Shown here in pieces: positions 37,130 to 45,533 of a stretch of DNA of 64,000 nucleotides. Position numbers and translations under genes: made by a program. This DNA comes from Acidobacteriaceae bacterium KBS 89 (lineage in GTDB: Bacteria; Acidobacteriota; Terriglobia; Terriglobales; Acidobacteriaceae), in NCBI GenBank assembly GCA_000381605.1, contig KB906759.1, forward strand, positions 186,001 through 250,000, written 5' to 3'. Each line of letters opens with the position of its first letter. Position 1 is the first letter of the stretch. Below the pieces are notes generated by a model that saw only the letters and a list, made by a program, of their open reading frames with translations, was not told where the DNA came from and did no database searches.

Positions 37130-39310
37130 TCATACCTCAAGGGCTACAACCTCATAGATTTTGATCGACGGCACGGTGAGTTCGACGATGCGGCCAGTCT
37201 GATTGAACTGAACATTTGTCTCTGCGCGCAGAAGCGATGCCGTCTTGATCTTTACCTCGCGCGGAAGGCGAACACGAACCGTTTGGTTGCCGAGAGCGAC
37301 TGGCTTGCGCATACGTCCTCGGAAGGCGTTCGGGCCGTTGTAGTTGAGCATGTGTACTGCGAAACCCGGTTCTGTCTCCCAGGCGATCACTTCCATCAGT
37401 CCTTCGCCTTGCACTTGAACGGAATTGTTATCACCAATGAGCCACTGCACCACGTTGAGGAGTTGACGTCCCAGATCACCGTTATCCGTCCTCCAGTAGG
37501 TGGCGTCCATGTCTCCAGCGAAGTAGGCGAGCCGTGATTTGCCTACTTCGCGGAGCACGACGGAGGGCATGTTCGACGGTTCGTCGCGAGCGAAGACTGC
37601 TTCGGGAGGATAGACGGGATACGGCCTGATGTACGTCATCACGGGATTTGCGATGGGAGCTAAAGGAACGCTCCACACGGGGCCGGCGATCCAGGCGGTC
37701 TCTTCGAAGCCACTGGTAAGAGCGTTACGCTGGCGAATGAATTGGAGATGCACCGAGGTGATGGGATCGGTAGCTTTCGCCTCTGAGCGCTGACGATCTC
37801 CAACCTTACTAATGCCAAACAGTTTGCCAATTGCGAAATCGGGACGCGGTTTACCCGTCTCGTAGTAGAGTCCGGTTTCAAAAGTGGCCAACAGCGAGCC
37901 ACCCCGCTCAACATAGCTCTCAAGTGCATGGCACTGTGTGTCACTTAGCAGCGCGAGGTTGGGAAGGATGAGAGCAGAGTACTGCGAGAGGCGACTCTCG
38001 TTGAGGTCCTCTTCGTGGACAAAGTCAAACGGAATTCGAGCCTCCGTCAAGACGGAGTACATTCCTTCAATATGATCCGTCTTCTCTTCCGCTGTAGGGG
38101 CCTTATAGAGTGTCACTGATTTTGATGAGGCGACAATCGCGATCTTCGCAAGCGAACGAATGTTATGGAAGTGCTTGTCGTGACGTGCGTGCCAGCTGAG
38201 GAAGTCGCGACCCGGACCCTGCCAGCGGCGATCCTCCTCAAGGCCTTGTTCCATGCCCAGCCAGTGATACCAGATGATGCCGCCTGAGGCCGCGGTCTGG
38301 GACATGCGGCACTCAGGTTCGACTGACGTATCGGTGACCTGGCGCCACATGATATGGCCAGAACGGGAATAGCTTGCAGTAACAGCGGTGACGGGCCGAT
38401 CTCCCATGAGGGCGTGTGCGAACTTGACTTGCTGAGAGTCCTGCCAGATGGGAGCGACCAGGCCGGAGCGCGATTGATTATCTGCGGTGTACCAGAGGGC
38501 TTCACGGGTAAGTTTCCACTGGTCTAGACCGGATTCTTTCAGACCGCCGCCAAGGTTACAGCTATAGAAGTTATTCGGACTCTTTTCCAGCACAACCTTC
38601 TTGTAGAGATTGATGAGATCGGCTGCACTGTCCATGAGGGAGGCCCTGTACAGCTCGGAATGTGGGTCGCCAATCTTCTTGCAGTTCTCGCAGTAGCAGA
38701 CCTGTAGGCCGGGCCAACCGTTCATGTACACGCCGTCGATGTCATAGCGCTTATTAAGTTCGCGGATGATGGCGGGCTGCTGCTCTGAGTAATGACCGCT
38801 GAATTGACAAGTAAACGCGATGTTGGGTGCCGAGGATTGAAGGCTGCCATCCTGATTGCGTCTGAACCATAGCGGATGGACTTCAAGAAGTTTGGGATCA
38901 AGCCATTGGATGTCGGGACTCATGCGCGCATACACGCGAATACCTCTGGATTTTGCTGCCCGGACGCACTCTCCAAATAAGTCGCGATCGTTAAGATAAG
39001 AGCTGTGATGAAAGAAGGGAACCTCTGTTGGATAGAACGCTACCGGACCAGACACGGAGAGGGCCACAGCCCCGACTTTGGCCGAAGCCCAGTAGTCAGC
39101 CCACTTTTCGACATTCCCGTACTGCGGGTCTTTTTCATTGAAGTTCGTCTGTCCGATGCGTTTGATGCGACGGTACCAGGGAGTTTCTGCTGCTGTTGAA
39201 GGTGCGGCCGATGGATCGATGGACAAGGCAGACAGAACTGAGGGTGTCGAAAGAGTCGCGACCACGCTGCCCGCTCCCATCAGAGTGAATTGGCGCCGAT
39301 TAGGCCTCAT
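37130..39310 (-). CDS. Tat-exported glycosidase-like protein with beta-galactosidase trimerisation-type domain
   Basis: 726 residues from the ATG at 39310, whose leader RPNRRQFTLMGAGSVVATLS is twin-arginine-like; upstream in-frame codons look untranslated. The N-terminal half is a TIM-barrel of the hypothetical glycosyl hydrolase type (KSRGIRVYARMSPDIQWLDP, KRYDIDGVYMNGWPGLQVCY, CENCKKIGDPHSELYR). The middle resembles a beta-galactosidase trimerisation/glutamine-amidotransferase-like domain (SQYSALILPNLALLSDTQCH, ALESYVERGGSLLATFETGL, LAYFAGDMDATYWRTDNG). The end is a beta-sandwich. The Cys cluster in VCYCENCKK could bind a metal. Substrate is unknown. Transcribed towards the GH18/acyltransferase pair but with a 277-bp gap. 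Confidence 0.75.
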   Translation of the reverse strand: MRPNRRQFTLMGAGSVVATLSTPSVLSALSIDPSAAPSTAAETPWYRRIKRIGQTNFNEKDPQYGNVEKWADYWASAKVGAVALSVSGPVAFYPTEVPFFHHSSYLNDRDLFGECVRAAKSRGIRVYARMSPDIQWLDPKLLEVHPLWFRRNQDGSLQSSAPNIAFTCQFSGHYSEQQPAIIRELNKRYDIDGVYMNGWPGLQVCYCENCKKIGDPHSELYRASLMDSAADLINLYKKVVLEKSPNNFYSCNLGGGLKESGLDQWKLTREALWYTADNQSRSGLVAPIWQDSQQVKFAHALMGDRPVTAVTASYSRSGHIMWRQVTDTSVEPECRMSQTAASGGIIWYHWLGMEQGLEEDRRWQGPGRDFLSWHARHDKHFHNIRSLAKIAIVASSKSVTLYKAPTAEEKTDHIEGMYSVLTEARIPFDFVHEEDLNESRLSQYSALILPNLALLSDTQCHALESYVERGGSLLATFETGLYYETGKPRPDFAIGKLFGISKVGDRQRSEAKATDPITSVHLQFIRQRNALTSGFEETAWIAGPVWSVPLAPIANPVMTYIRPYPVYPPEAVFARDEPSNMPSVVLREVGKSRLAYFAGDMDATYWRTDNGDLGRQLLNVVQWLIGDNNSVQVQGEGLMEVIAWETEPGFAVHMLNYNGPNAFRGRMRKPVALGNQTVRVRLPREVKIKTASLLRAETNVQFNQTGRIVELTVPSIKIYEVVALEV

Positions 39311-39505
39311 GTATTTGCTGCTCCGATACTGACGATTCACCGCAATGGATGGAATACACACCGAGATGATAATCCTTGAGAGCGTCAACGGTTGTCCCCG
39401 ACAGTAGGAATGTTTGGGGGAAACTAAATTATCGGCAAATTCTTCTGCACTTGGGAGACCTTGGCTTTCGCACAATATGTGATTGCACGCGTTCCGTCAG
39501 GCGAC

Positions 39506-40270
39506 CTAATTCGCCGGCCTGCCCAGCCACAACAGCGAATTCTCGAAGAGCGTGCGTATCTCCGGATTACTCATCACCTTGTCGCCGTGGCCCATATTCA
39601 GATACAACATCCTGTATTTCGTGTTTGTCCATACCAACGGGCAATCTCCCGAGAGCAGACGATCTTTGAAGCCCAGCGGATAATTCGAAGGATCCAGCGT
39701 CACCAACACTTTCACAGCGGGATTCGCCCGCGCAGAGGGCTTCCACACATACCACTCGTTCGCGGGCGCCAGAAAGCTACGCGGTAGTCCCTTCACGACC
39801 GGATGTGTCGGATCATCGACGTGCAGCGTCGCAGGAAGGGGAGGCCAGTTGTTCGCGAAGAACACCGCCCCGCCGAAGAAGTCCACAAACCAGCGCCACG
39901 TCGTGCTGCGATCGTTATAGCCAGAGACGTGCGTTCCCAGCCACCCACCATCGTGGTTCATATAGCTCTCGAATGCCGCGCGTTCCTCCGCGGTGTTCGG
40001 CTGTCCATTCAGCCACACCACCACCTGCGTCTTCGCCAGAGTCTCCGGATTCATCTCCTTCCAGTCTGTGGTTGCGCGAAACTCGAAGTGGTCGCGCCCC
40101 GCAGCCTCGGTATAGAACGCGATCGCCTGACGCGCAAAGTCTGAGTGATCCACCTCGCCCTCCGTAGTCCAGAAAGCAAGCACGTGGAACGTCCGATCCT
40201 GGGCGGGTGCACTCGACACCACAACACATGCGAAGACAAAAATTGCAGCCGCTCTCAGATATACGCGCAT
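39506..40270 (-). CDS. Exported ThuA-like domain protein
   Basis: 254 residues with a signal peptide (AAAIFVFACVVVSSAPA). The ThuA/glutamine-amidotransferase-like fold shows TFHVLAFWTTEGEVDHSDFA, QVVVWLNGQPNTAEERAAFE, NHDGGWLGTHVSGYNDRST, PTHPVVKGLPRSFLAPANEW, CPLVWTNTKYRMLYLNMGHG. ThuA-like domains occur in sugar-use clusters of planctomycetes, bacteroidetes and acidobacteria; their biochemical role is not settled. A paralogue ends 3 bp upstream on the same strand, so they are a tandem pair. Confidence 0.85.
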   Translation of the reverse strand: MRVYLRAAAIFVFACVVVSSAPAQDRTFHVLAFWTTEGEVDHSDFARQAIAFYTEAAGRDHFEFRATTDWKEMNPETLAKTQVVVWLNGQPNTAEERAAFESYMNHDGGWLGTHVSGYNDRSTTWRWFVDFFGGAVFFANNWPPLPATLHVDDPTHPVVKGLPRSFLAPANEWYVWKPSARANPAVKVLVTLDPSNYPLGFKDRLLSGDCPLVWTNTKYRMLYLNMGHGDKVMSNPEIRTLFENSLLWLGRPAN

Positions 40271-40273
40271 TCG

Positions 40274-41053
40274 TTAATTTGCCGCCCAGTGAATTGCATT
40301 CAGAAACAGCTCCTGGAAGTTAGCGTTGCCCAGCAGCTCTCCATGATGGCCGAACTGGAAGTAGACGTTCCGCGCCCTGTAGTGTTCATTGCTCCACACC
40401 ACCGGGTGATCCCCCATCTTTACATCGCGCGCCGGCTGATAACTGCTTTCGTCCACGTTCGCCAGCACATGCACATTCGACCGCGGAGACCGATCGTACG
40501 TGTACCACTCGTCGTTCTCGATCACAAAGCTCTTCGGCAGTCCCTTCATCACCGGATGCTTCGGAGCCTCCACATGAACCGTCCCCGTCGCAAACTCCGC
40601 GATATAGCTCTTGAACTGGATCCGGCCCATGAAGGCGTAAAAGAACGGCGACATCTCGAACCCGTCGAACTTCCCCAGCAGGCTCGCATGATGAAACCCG
40701 ATATAGCCGATCGTTCCCCGCTCCATCGCCTTCTTGAACGCGGCCTCTGCCACCGGCGTCCACCGATACGGCGGGTAATTCAACTGCACGAACAGCTTGT
40801 GCTGCGCCAAATAATCATCCGTGATCGGGTCCGTCGTGCGAATGTAGTCCACCGCGAACCCTTCCTTCGCCCCCACCTTCTCCAGGAACTCGAGCGCGGC
40901 ATCCGCAAATCCCTGGTGCAGCCCCTGGCCCGGCTCCGCCAGCGCAATGACGCGGTACCGCACCGGCGCCGTGGACTGCGAGCGCGAAGGCGCCGTCGCG
41001 AAAAACGCCAGCACCAGAAGCACAGCGAAATGGATATTGCGGAGACGTGGCAT
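40274..41053 (-). CDS. Exported ThuA-like domain protein (paralogue)
   Basis: 259 residues with a signal peptide (IHFAVLLVLAFFATAPSRSQ). It shares the layout of the downstream neighbour: RVIALAEPGQGLHQGFADAA, HKLFVQLNYPPYRWTPVAEA, RGTIGYIGFHHASLLGKFDG, KHPVMKGLPKSFVIENDEWY, HPVVWSNEHYRARNVYFQFG. The two are clearly diverged in sequence, so the duplication is old and both are probably functional. It is divergent from the YncE-like gene at 41163, with a 109-bp gap for both promoters. Confidence 0.85.
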   Translation of the reverse strand: MPRLRNIHFAVLLVLAFFATAPSRSQSTAPVRYRVIALAEPGQGLHQGFADAALEFLEKVGAKEGFAVDYIRTTDPITDDYLAQHKLFVQLNYPPYRWTPVAEAAFKKAMERGTIGYIGFHHASLLGKFDGFEMSPFFYAFMGRIQFKSYIAEFATGTVHVEAPKHPVMKGLPKSFVIENDEWYTYDRSPRSNVHVLANVDESSYQPARDVKMGDHPVVWSNEHYRARNVYFQFGHHGELLGNANFQELFLNAIHWAAN

Positions 41054-41162
41054 AGGGTCGGGCGGTCCCGGCTCATTCGATTCGGTTCTGCTTGTAGGAA
41101 TCCATACTAACCGCGAATCCTTCGGCGCGCTGTCTCACGCGGCTGCTATTGTATTGTTTGCC

Positions 41163-42275
41163 ATGACATCTTGCCTTCGCCTCTTCTTCCGGGCCTTCAC
41201 CGCATTTCTCCTGGGAGCCTGCGCGTCTGGAAGTGCCTGCGCTCAGGCGCTCACCTCCGTTCCACCTGCCGGTACTCTCCTCTCCGATCGAGGCATCGCG
41301 CTCAACGCCGCCGCGCATAAGATTTACGCTATCGATCAGGCCCACGGAGGCGTAGTCATCATCAACAGCCGCACCGGTGCAGCCAAGAGCATCGCCACCG
41401 GCACGCGTCCCGACGCCGTCGCCGTCAACAACGCGACCAATCGTATCTACGTGGTGAACTCCGGCGCTGGCAACGTAAGCGTCATCGACGGCGCCGATGA
41501 TCAAGTCACCGGCACCTTCAAAACAGACCGCCGGCCCTACTACATCGCCGTCAACGAAGCCACCAATAAGGCGTATGTCTCCAACACCTTCAGCAAGGTG
41601 ATGACCGTGCTCGACCTCGCCACCGGCTCTCCCAGCGACTGGCCCATCGGATCCGGAGACGCCGTCGTCGTCGATTCGAAAAACGATCAGGTTTATCTGC
41701 TGGGGTACGAAGATCCGAACCTCCGCATCATGAACGGAGCGACCGGCGAGGTCACCCGCGAGCCTGTCGGAAGCATCCATGCCTGGGCTCCGGCCATCGA
41801 TGAAGGACTCCGCAAGCTCTATGTAACCAGAGTTGGTTCTGCCGACGTGCTCGTCGTCGATCTCGAGTCGCGCGCACACACGGTCATCAAGGTCGGCAAC
41901 TATCCCTGCGCGATCGCGGTGAATCCGAAGACCCATATGGCCTACGTCACCAACTACGCCGATAACACCGTCAGCGTCATCGACGGAGTCAGCGGCACAG
42001 TCAGAGGCACGATTCCGGTCGGCAGCCATCCGCAATCGGTCGCCGTCGATCCGAACAGGAATCGAGTGTACGTAGGCAATGTGCAGGGCAACAACATAAG
42101 TGTTATCGACGCCTCACGCATGAAGGTCATTCAGACACTACCCGCCGGCAGTCACCCTTACGCCGTTGTCACCGACCCCGAGACAGGCGCGGTCTACACG
42201 GGCAACATGCCCGATCCAGAAAACACAGAAGCCCCTGTCTACACCGCCGTCATCGCCGCGAAGGCGACAAAATAA
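41163..42275 (+). CDS. Exported YncE-family beta-propeller
   Basis: 370 residues from the ATG at 41163; the frame is open upstream but that part runs antisense through the ThuA gene. The signal peptide is LFFRAFTAFLLGACASGSAC. Seven YncE-type blades are easily seen (DAVAVNNATNRIYVVNSGAG, NVSVIDGADDQVTGTFKTDR, YIAVNEATNKAYVSNTFSKV, CAIAVNPKTHMAYVTNYADN, TVSVIDGVSGTVRGTIPVGS, SVAVDPNRNRVYVGNVQGNN). The repeats are unusually regular. No catalytic residues are known for this class; ligand or surface binding is assumed. Confidence 0.88.
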   Translation: MTSCLRLFFRAFTAFLLGACASGSACAQALTSVPPAGTLLSDRGIALNAAAHKIYAIDQAHGGVVIINSRTGAAKSIATGTRPDAVAVNNATNRIYVVNSGAGNVSVIDGADDQVTGTFKTDRRPYYIAVNEATNKAYVSNTFSKVMTVLDLATGSPSDWPIGSGDAVVVDSKNDQVYLLGYEDPNLRIMNGATGEVTREPVGSIHAWAPAIDEGLRKLYVTRVGSADVLVVDLESRAHTVIKVGNYPCAIAVNPKTHMAYVTNYADNTVSVIDGVSGTVRGTIPVGSHPQSVAVDPNRNRVYVGNVQGNNISVIDASRMKVIQTLPAGSHPYAVVTDPETGAVYTGNMPDPENTEAPVYTAVIAAKATK

Positions 42276-42292
42276 CCACCGCCCTGGCGCAA

Positions 42293-43099
42293 TCAACACT
42301 TAGGTGTATTCATTCGACAATTGGTATTCCCCGCCCCGCGATATCGACGAAGAAGAATGTCGTTACTCGTGTGGCGATCTCGTTGGCGGCCGTGTCGAGG
42401 AAGAAGTGACCGCCATTGACAATGTGAAGCTGTGCTGAAGGCACTATTATCGGGATCTTGTGGCTCGCTTCCAACTGTTCGCCCGACTATCTCTTGTGCG
42501 TTTGTGAGGCAGCCGTCGTCCCATGCTCGATGGGTGCCGTGGAGGGTGGGGATACTGGTGGGCTGCTCGCCGTCTTTGGGTGCGGCGCTTTCCTGCGGTG
42601 CGTGTTGGTCTTCTTTGAGCATTTTTTCGATCAGGAGAGCGACGACGCTTTTGCGTTCTGCGGCTTTGCCGACTTCAGCAGGTGGGGCGAGGAGGCCAAG
42701 TTCGGGATCGGCGGTGATCTCTTCGACAGGTTCGGGCTCGGATTTGGTGTCCTTTTGCGGTTTGGGTAGGTTGAGGCTTGCGATCTGGAGGCCGTAGAGG
42801 AGGAGTCCGGCGCGGCGGGGGTCGATGTCGTTGGCGGCGATGCGCTGGAGGACCTGGCCGATGGTGTGTTGGATCGCGGAGCGGTCTTCGGGGAGCGGGA
42901 TTTCGAAGGTGGAACGTCGGCTGCGGCGGGCGCGTGGGTTGTGTGCGGGTTTGCGGGTGGTGTGGTGGTAGTAGCAGAGGCTTTCTCCGCGGAGGCATGG
43001 GCTGCCGCAGCGTTGGCCGTCGGTGAAGATGTGGCGGCACTGGTAACGTTTGGGTGTTTCGGTTTGTGACTGGTTCTGTTCGATGGCGGTGTTGTGCAT
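42293..43099 (-). CDS. Cys/His-motif hypothetical protein with altered C-terminus
   Basis: From the ATG at 43099 (MHNTAIEQNQSQTETPKRYQ) the N-terminal half shows a probable zinc-binding motif, CRHIFTDGQRCGSPCLRGES followed by LCYYHHTT, then a basic stretch (NPRARRSRRSTFEIPLPEDR) and helices (AIQHTIGQVLQRIAANDIDP, GLLLYGLQIASLNLP). I associate this layout with a family that recurs in Terriglobia genomes; its function is unknown. After about residue 180 (near 42550) the reading continues into sequence that, in another frame, encodes the end of an alpha/beta-hydrolase, so the last 60-80 residues are probably not native. An upstream in-frame ATG at 43132 lies within the 100-bp repeat (MHQKVPRG) and is probably not used. 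Confidence 0.65.
   Translation of the reverse strand: MHNTAIEQNQSQTETPKRYQCRHIFTDGQRCGSPCLRGESLCYYHHTTRKPAHNPRARRSRRSTFEIPLPEDRSAIQHTIGQVLQRIAANDIDPRRAGLLLYGLQIASLNLPKPQKDTKSEPEPVEEITADPELGLLAPPAEVGKAAERKSVVALLIEKMLKEDQHAPQESAAPKDGEQPTSIPTLHGTHRAWDDGCLTNAQEIVGRTVGSEPQDPDNSAFSTASHCQWRSLLPRHGRQRDRHTSNDILLRRYRGAGNTNCRMNTPKC
42310..42486 (-). pseudogene. Remnant of the C-terminus of an alpha/beta-hydrolase
   Basis: A minus-strand frame from about 42486 to a TGA at 42310-42312 reads SGEQLEASHKIPIIVPSAQL then HIVNGGHFFLDTAANEIATR and VTTFFVDIAGRG. The HIVNGGHFF block with its His looks like the end of an alpha/beta-hydrolase, where the catalytic His sits. In this frame a stop codon (42487-42489) lies just upstream, and no hydrolase N-terminus exists in the window, so this is a fragment embedded in the 3' part of the Cys/His-motif gene. 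Confidence 0.55.
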
Positions 43100-43107
43100 T
43101 AGTCCCT

Positions 43108-43212
43108 CCCCACGGGGTACTTTTTGGTGCAAAGTCTTCGGTGGAAAGGGGTTGAGTCTGGACTTCCCCCGCGGACTTTGCGGTTAAAGGCGAAGGCCCG
43201 GCTTTTGGCCGG
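43108..43212. repeat. About 100-bp direct repeat, copy A
   Basis: Begins CCCCACGGGGTACTTTTTGG and runs through to the GGCCCGGC hairpin. Copy B is at 44363-44466 in the same orientation, with scattered substitutions and a 1-base length difference. The pair flanks the GNAT gene. Read on the minus strand, each copy encodes MHQKVPRG at the apparent N-terminus of the gene to its left. Confidence 0.8.
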
Positions 43213-43225
43213 GCCTTGTTTTCTT
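43193..43225 (+). terminator. Rho-independent-like terminator inside repeat copy A
   Basis: A perfect 10-bp stem, AAGGCCCGGC (43193-43202) with GCCGGGCCTT (43208-43217), has a 5-nt loop and is followed by a T-rich run (GTTTTCTTGTTTTC). In the plus direction this has the form of an intrinsic terminator, although no plus-strand gene ends immediately upstream. In repeat copy B the hairpin is degenerate. Confidence 0.6.
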
Positions 43226-43442
43226 GTTTTCTATCTACCCTTAATTTTAGCGAATTGAGTGAAACTAAAATGCCAGTTTTGGCGGATTTATTTTTGGCTT
43301 GCAGGTAATTGATTTTGGGTTAGTTATTGATTTTCTGGGCGATGGTTTTGGGGGCTGTGGGCTTGACATGCGAGTTTGCTGGATTTTTTGAGGGGTCGGG
43401 TGGTTGTCGTAGCGTATCCGGGCAAGACGATACTTCAGCGCC

Positions 43443-44318
43443 TCAAAAAAGTACGGATGGCAGCCATGCGCCAGCTGGATTGTTGTACAGTCCGGTGCTC
43501 ATCACCGTCATGGGCTGGACTACTCGCAGGCCGTTCGCCAGGCACCAGCGCAGTAGCGCGCTGTTCCTTGAAGGCACGAGGATTCCAGGGCCGGCGAAGG
43601 CTTCTGCTGAAGTGATGAGGGCCTGGAGGTCAATGTTCGTCTCCGCTGTGGAATGGCCGAAAAATGCGAGGTGCGTCGTGTATCCGGTGATGCGGTCTTC
43701 GCGTTCGACTACGCGCGCGGTGCCTTGTTCGATTGCCTGCGCCAAGTCGACACCTCGATCGAATCCGTGGACCCGGTGCGATAGAGCGTTGCAGACGGTC
43801 AGGTCGTCGGGCCCTGCGGAGCGCACTGTGCAGCCGGGAACGCTTCGCTGGAGGGTCTGTCCCTGCAGGCAGGAGAGAGGTTCGCGGATGTCGAACCCGA
43901 GGGAGGTGTAGAGGGAGAGCGAGCGATTGTGGAAGGCGGCCTGGACCAGGCGGACTCCGGCAGCGCCCTGCTCGTCCGCGCGGTCCATAGCGGCCTGCAT
44001 GAGTTTACGACCGACGCCGAGGTTTTGTACGTTCGGGTCGATGGTGATGGGGCCAATGCCTCGAATCACAGAGCGTTCATCGAGGCAGTTGCTGCCGACG
44101 ATCCGGCCGTCGTGTTCGGCGACCACACAATAGAAACCGGGGCTCGAGAACATCATGGAGAGGAGGCCGACAGCAGCCTCCGGGCTGGGAAGATCGCAGG
44201 GAAAATTGTGGGATGCGCTGATCGTGGAAAAGGCGTTGAAGCAAATCTGCCCGGCGACGAGGCTATCTTCCGGTGTGGCGGTGCGAACTACGATGTCAGG
44301 CCGTGCTTTCTGCGGCAT
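43443..44318 (-). CDS. GNAT-family acetyltransferase, two-domain
   Basis: 291 residues from the ATG at 44318 (AGGAG eight bases upstream). The N-terminal half is a full GNAT domain: IVVRTATPEDSLVAGQICFN, FYCVVAEHDGRIVGSNCLDE, GPITIDPNVQNLGVGRKLMQ (acetyl-CoA loop Q/G-x-x-G-x-G/R), NRSLSLYTSLGFDI. The C-terminal half (TVRSAGPDDLTVCNALSHRV, RVVEREDRITGYTTHLAFFG) looks like a second, degenerate GNAT domain. The substrate is unknown. An in-frame upstream ATG at 44387 lies in the direct repeat. The gene is enclosed by the two repeat copies, so it may have moved as a unit. Confidence 0.85.
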   Translation of the reverse strand: MPQKARPDIVVRTATPEDSLVAGQICFNAFSTISASHNFPCDLPSPEAAVGLLSMMFSSPGFYCVVAEHDGRIVGSNCLDERSVIRGIGPITIDPNVQNLGVGRKLMQAAMDRADEQGAAGVRLVQAAFHNRSLSLYTSLGFDIREPLSCLQGQTLQRSVPGCTVRSAGPDDLTVCNALSHRVHGFDRGVDLAQAIEQGTARVVEREDRITGYTTHLAFFGHSTAETNIDLQALITSAEAFAGPGILVPSRNSALLRWCLANGLRVVQPMTVMSTGLYNNPAGAWLPSVLF

Positions 44319-44362
44319 GCCCTGGTCTCCTTTTGATTGGTCGGAAAGAAGTGTAGCAGGCG

Positions 44363-44466
44363 CCCCACGGGGTACTTTTTGGTGCAAGGTCTTCGGAGGA
44401 AAGGGTTAAGTTTGGACTTCCTTTGTGGACTTTGTGGTTAAAGGCGAAGGCCCGGCTTTGGTCGGA
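44363..44466. repeat. About 100-bp direct repeat, copy B
   Basis: Same orientation as copy A (43108-43212). Shared blocks are CCCCACGGGGTACTTTTTGG, GTGCAA, GTCTTCGG, TTGGACTTCC-type and GGTTAAAGGCGAAGGCCCGG. The terminator stem of copy A is disrupted here. It lies in the upstream region of the GNAT gene and so may carry or displace its promoter. Confidence 0.8.
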
Positions 44467-44680
44467 TTTTCGACGGTGCCGATGGAGGGAATAGAGTGGA
44501 GACGGATTCGAGAGGAGACTCGAATGCGACGCTTTGTACTGGATGGACTTTCTGTCGGCACTTCAAATGACGGAGGTGCGATCAATGGTCAAACTTCAAC
44601 TGATCCTAACAAGAAGGCCATCGTCCGTCGGTCGCCGGGCGTGACTGTTGGCGGTTGCCAGCCGAAACTACGGAGAACCC

Positions 44681-45439
44681 ATGATTAACGAAACTAGCTC
44701 TCACGATCAGTCTGGGTCGACGCTACGTGGCCAAACCGTTGTCGTAGTCGGTGGTAGCGCCGGGATTGGTCTTGAAACTGCCCGACGAGCACATGCTGAG
44801 GGCGCCAAGGTGATTCTCACAGCGCGAAATCCTGAACCGCTCGAGCGTGCTGCGAGAGAGGTCGATGCAATCAGTACCGTCGCGTTCGATGCTACCGATT
44901 TCAAGCTCCTCGACAAGTTTTTCGATGACCTGCCCTCGCAGGTGGACCATGTGTTGGTGACTGGCCCGGGACCTTATTATGCGCCGCTGGCAGAGTTCGA
45001 TTTCGAGAGGGCTCGCCAGGATATTGAGTCCCATCTATTGCTCCCTATTCAAGTGGCGCGGAACGCTCGAAATAGAGTCCGACCGGGCGGAACCCTGCTT
45101 TTTATGGGTGGTACAGGCGGCCGCAGTACGGCAACGGGAATGGTCCTCATCTCGGCGCTAACGGCTGCCCTTCCGGCCATGGCGAAGAACCTTGCGCTCG
45201 AGCTGGCGCCTATTCGGGTTAATGTCATTGCTGCCGGTTTTGTAGATACACCTTTGTCTGCGCAGTTACTTGGAGAGACGATCGAAGACCGTCGCAATCA
45301 GCTACGGACTATGCTTCCCATCCGGCGTGTGGTTGAGTCTGCTGATGTAGCCGCGCTTGCCATACACATCATGACCAATACGGCCCTCACAGGCGCAACC
45401 TACGACATCGACGGCGGGCAGCAGCTCGTGTCTATGTAG
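44681..45439 (+). CDS. SDR-family protein without the usual Tyr-x-x-x-Lys
   Basis: 252 residues from the ATG at 44681 (GGAG upstream). The Rossmann nucleotide site is normal (TVVVVGGSAGIGLETARRAH, then VILTARNPEPLERAAREVD), and the C-terminal block ELAPIRVNVIAAGFVDTPLS fits short-chain dehydrogenases. The region that should hold YxxxK reads GMVLISALTAALPAMAKNLA, with no Tyr four residues before the Lys. It may therefore bind NAD(P) without classical catalysis, or use another residue; atypical SDRs of this kind exist. Stand-alone gene. Confidence 0.82.
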   Translation: MINETSSHDQSGSTLRGQTVVVVGGSAGIGLETARRAHAEGAKVILTARNPEPLERAAREVDAISTVAFDATDFKLLDKFFDDLPSQVDHVLVTGPGPYYAPLAEFDFERARQDIESHLLLPIQVARNARNRVRPGGTLLFMGGTGGRSTATGMVLISALTAALPAMAKNLALELAPIRVNVIAAGFVDTPLSAQLLGETIEDRRNQLRTMLPIRRVVESADVAALAIHIMTNTALTGATYDIDGGQQLVSM

Positions 45440-45533
45440 TTCGTGCTAACTTCGTTCTCTTCGGGCGTAACGCGCATGCTGGGATTCTACATTCCACTTC
45501 TGCTCACACCTTTAAAGTTGCGGATCGCGATCG

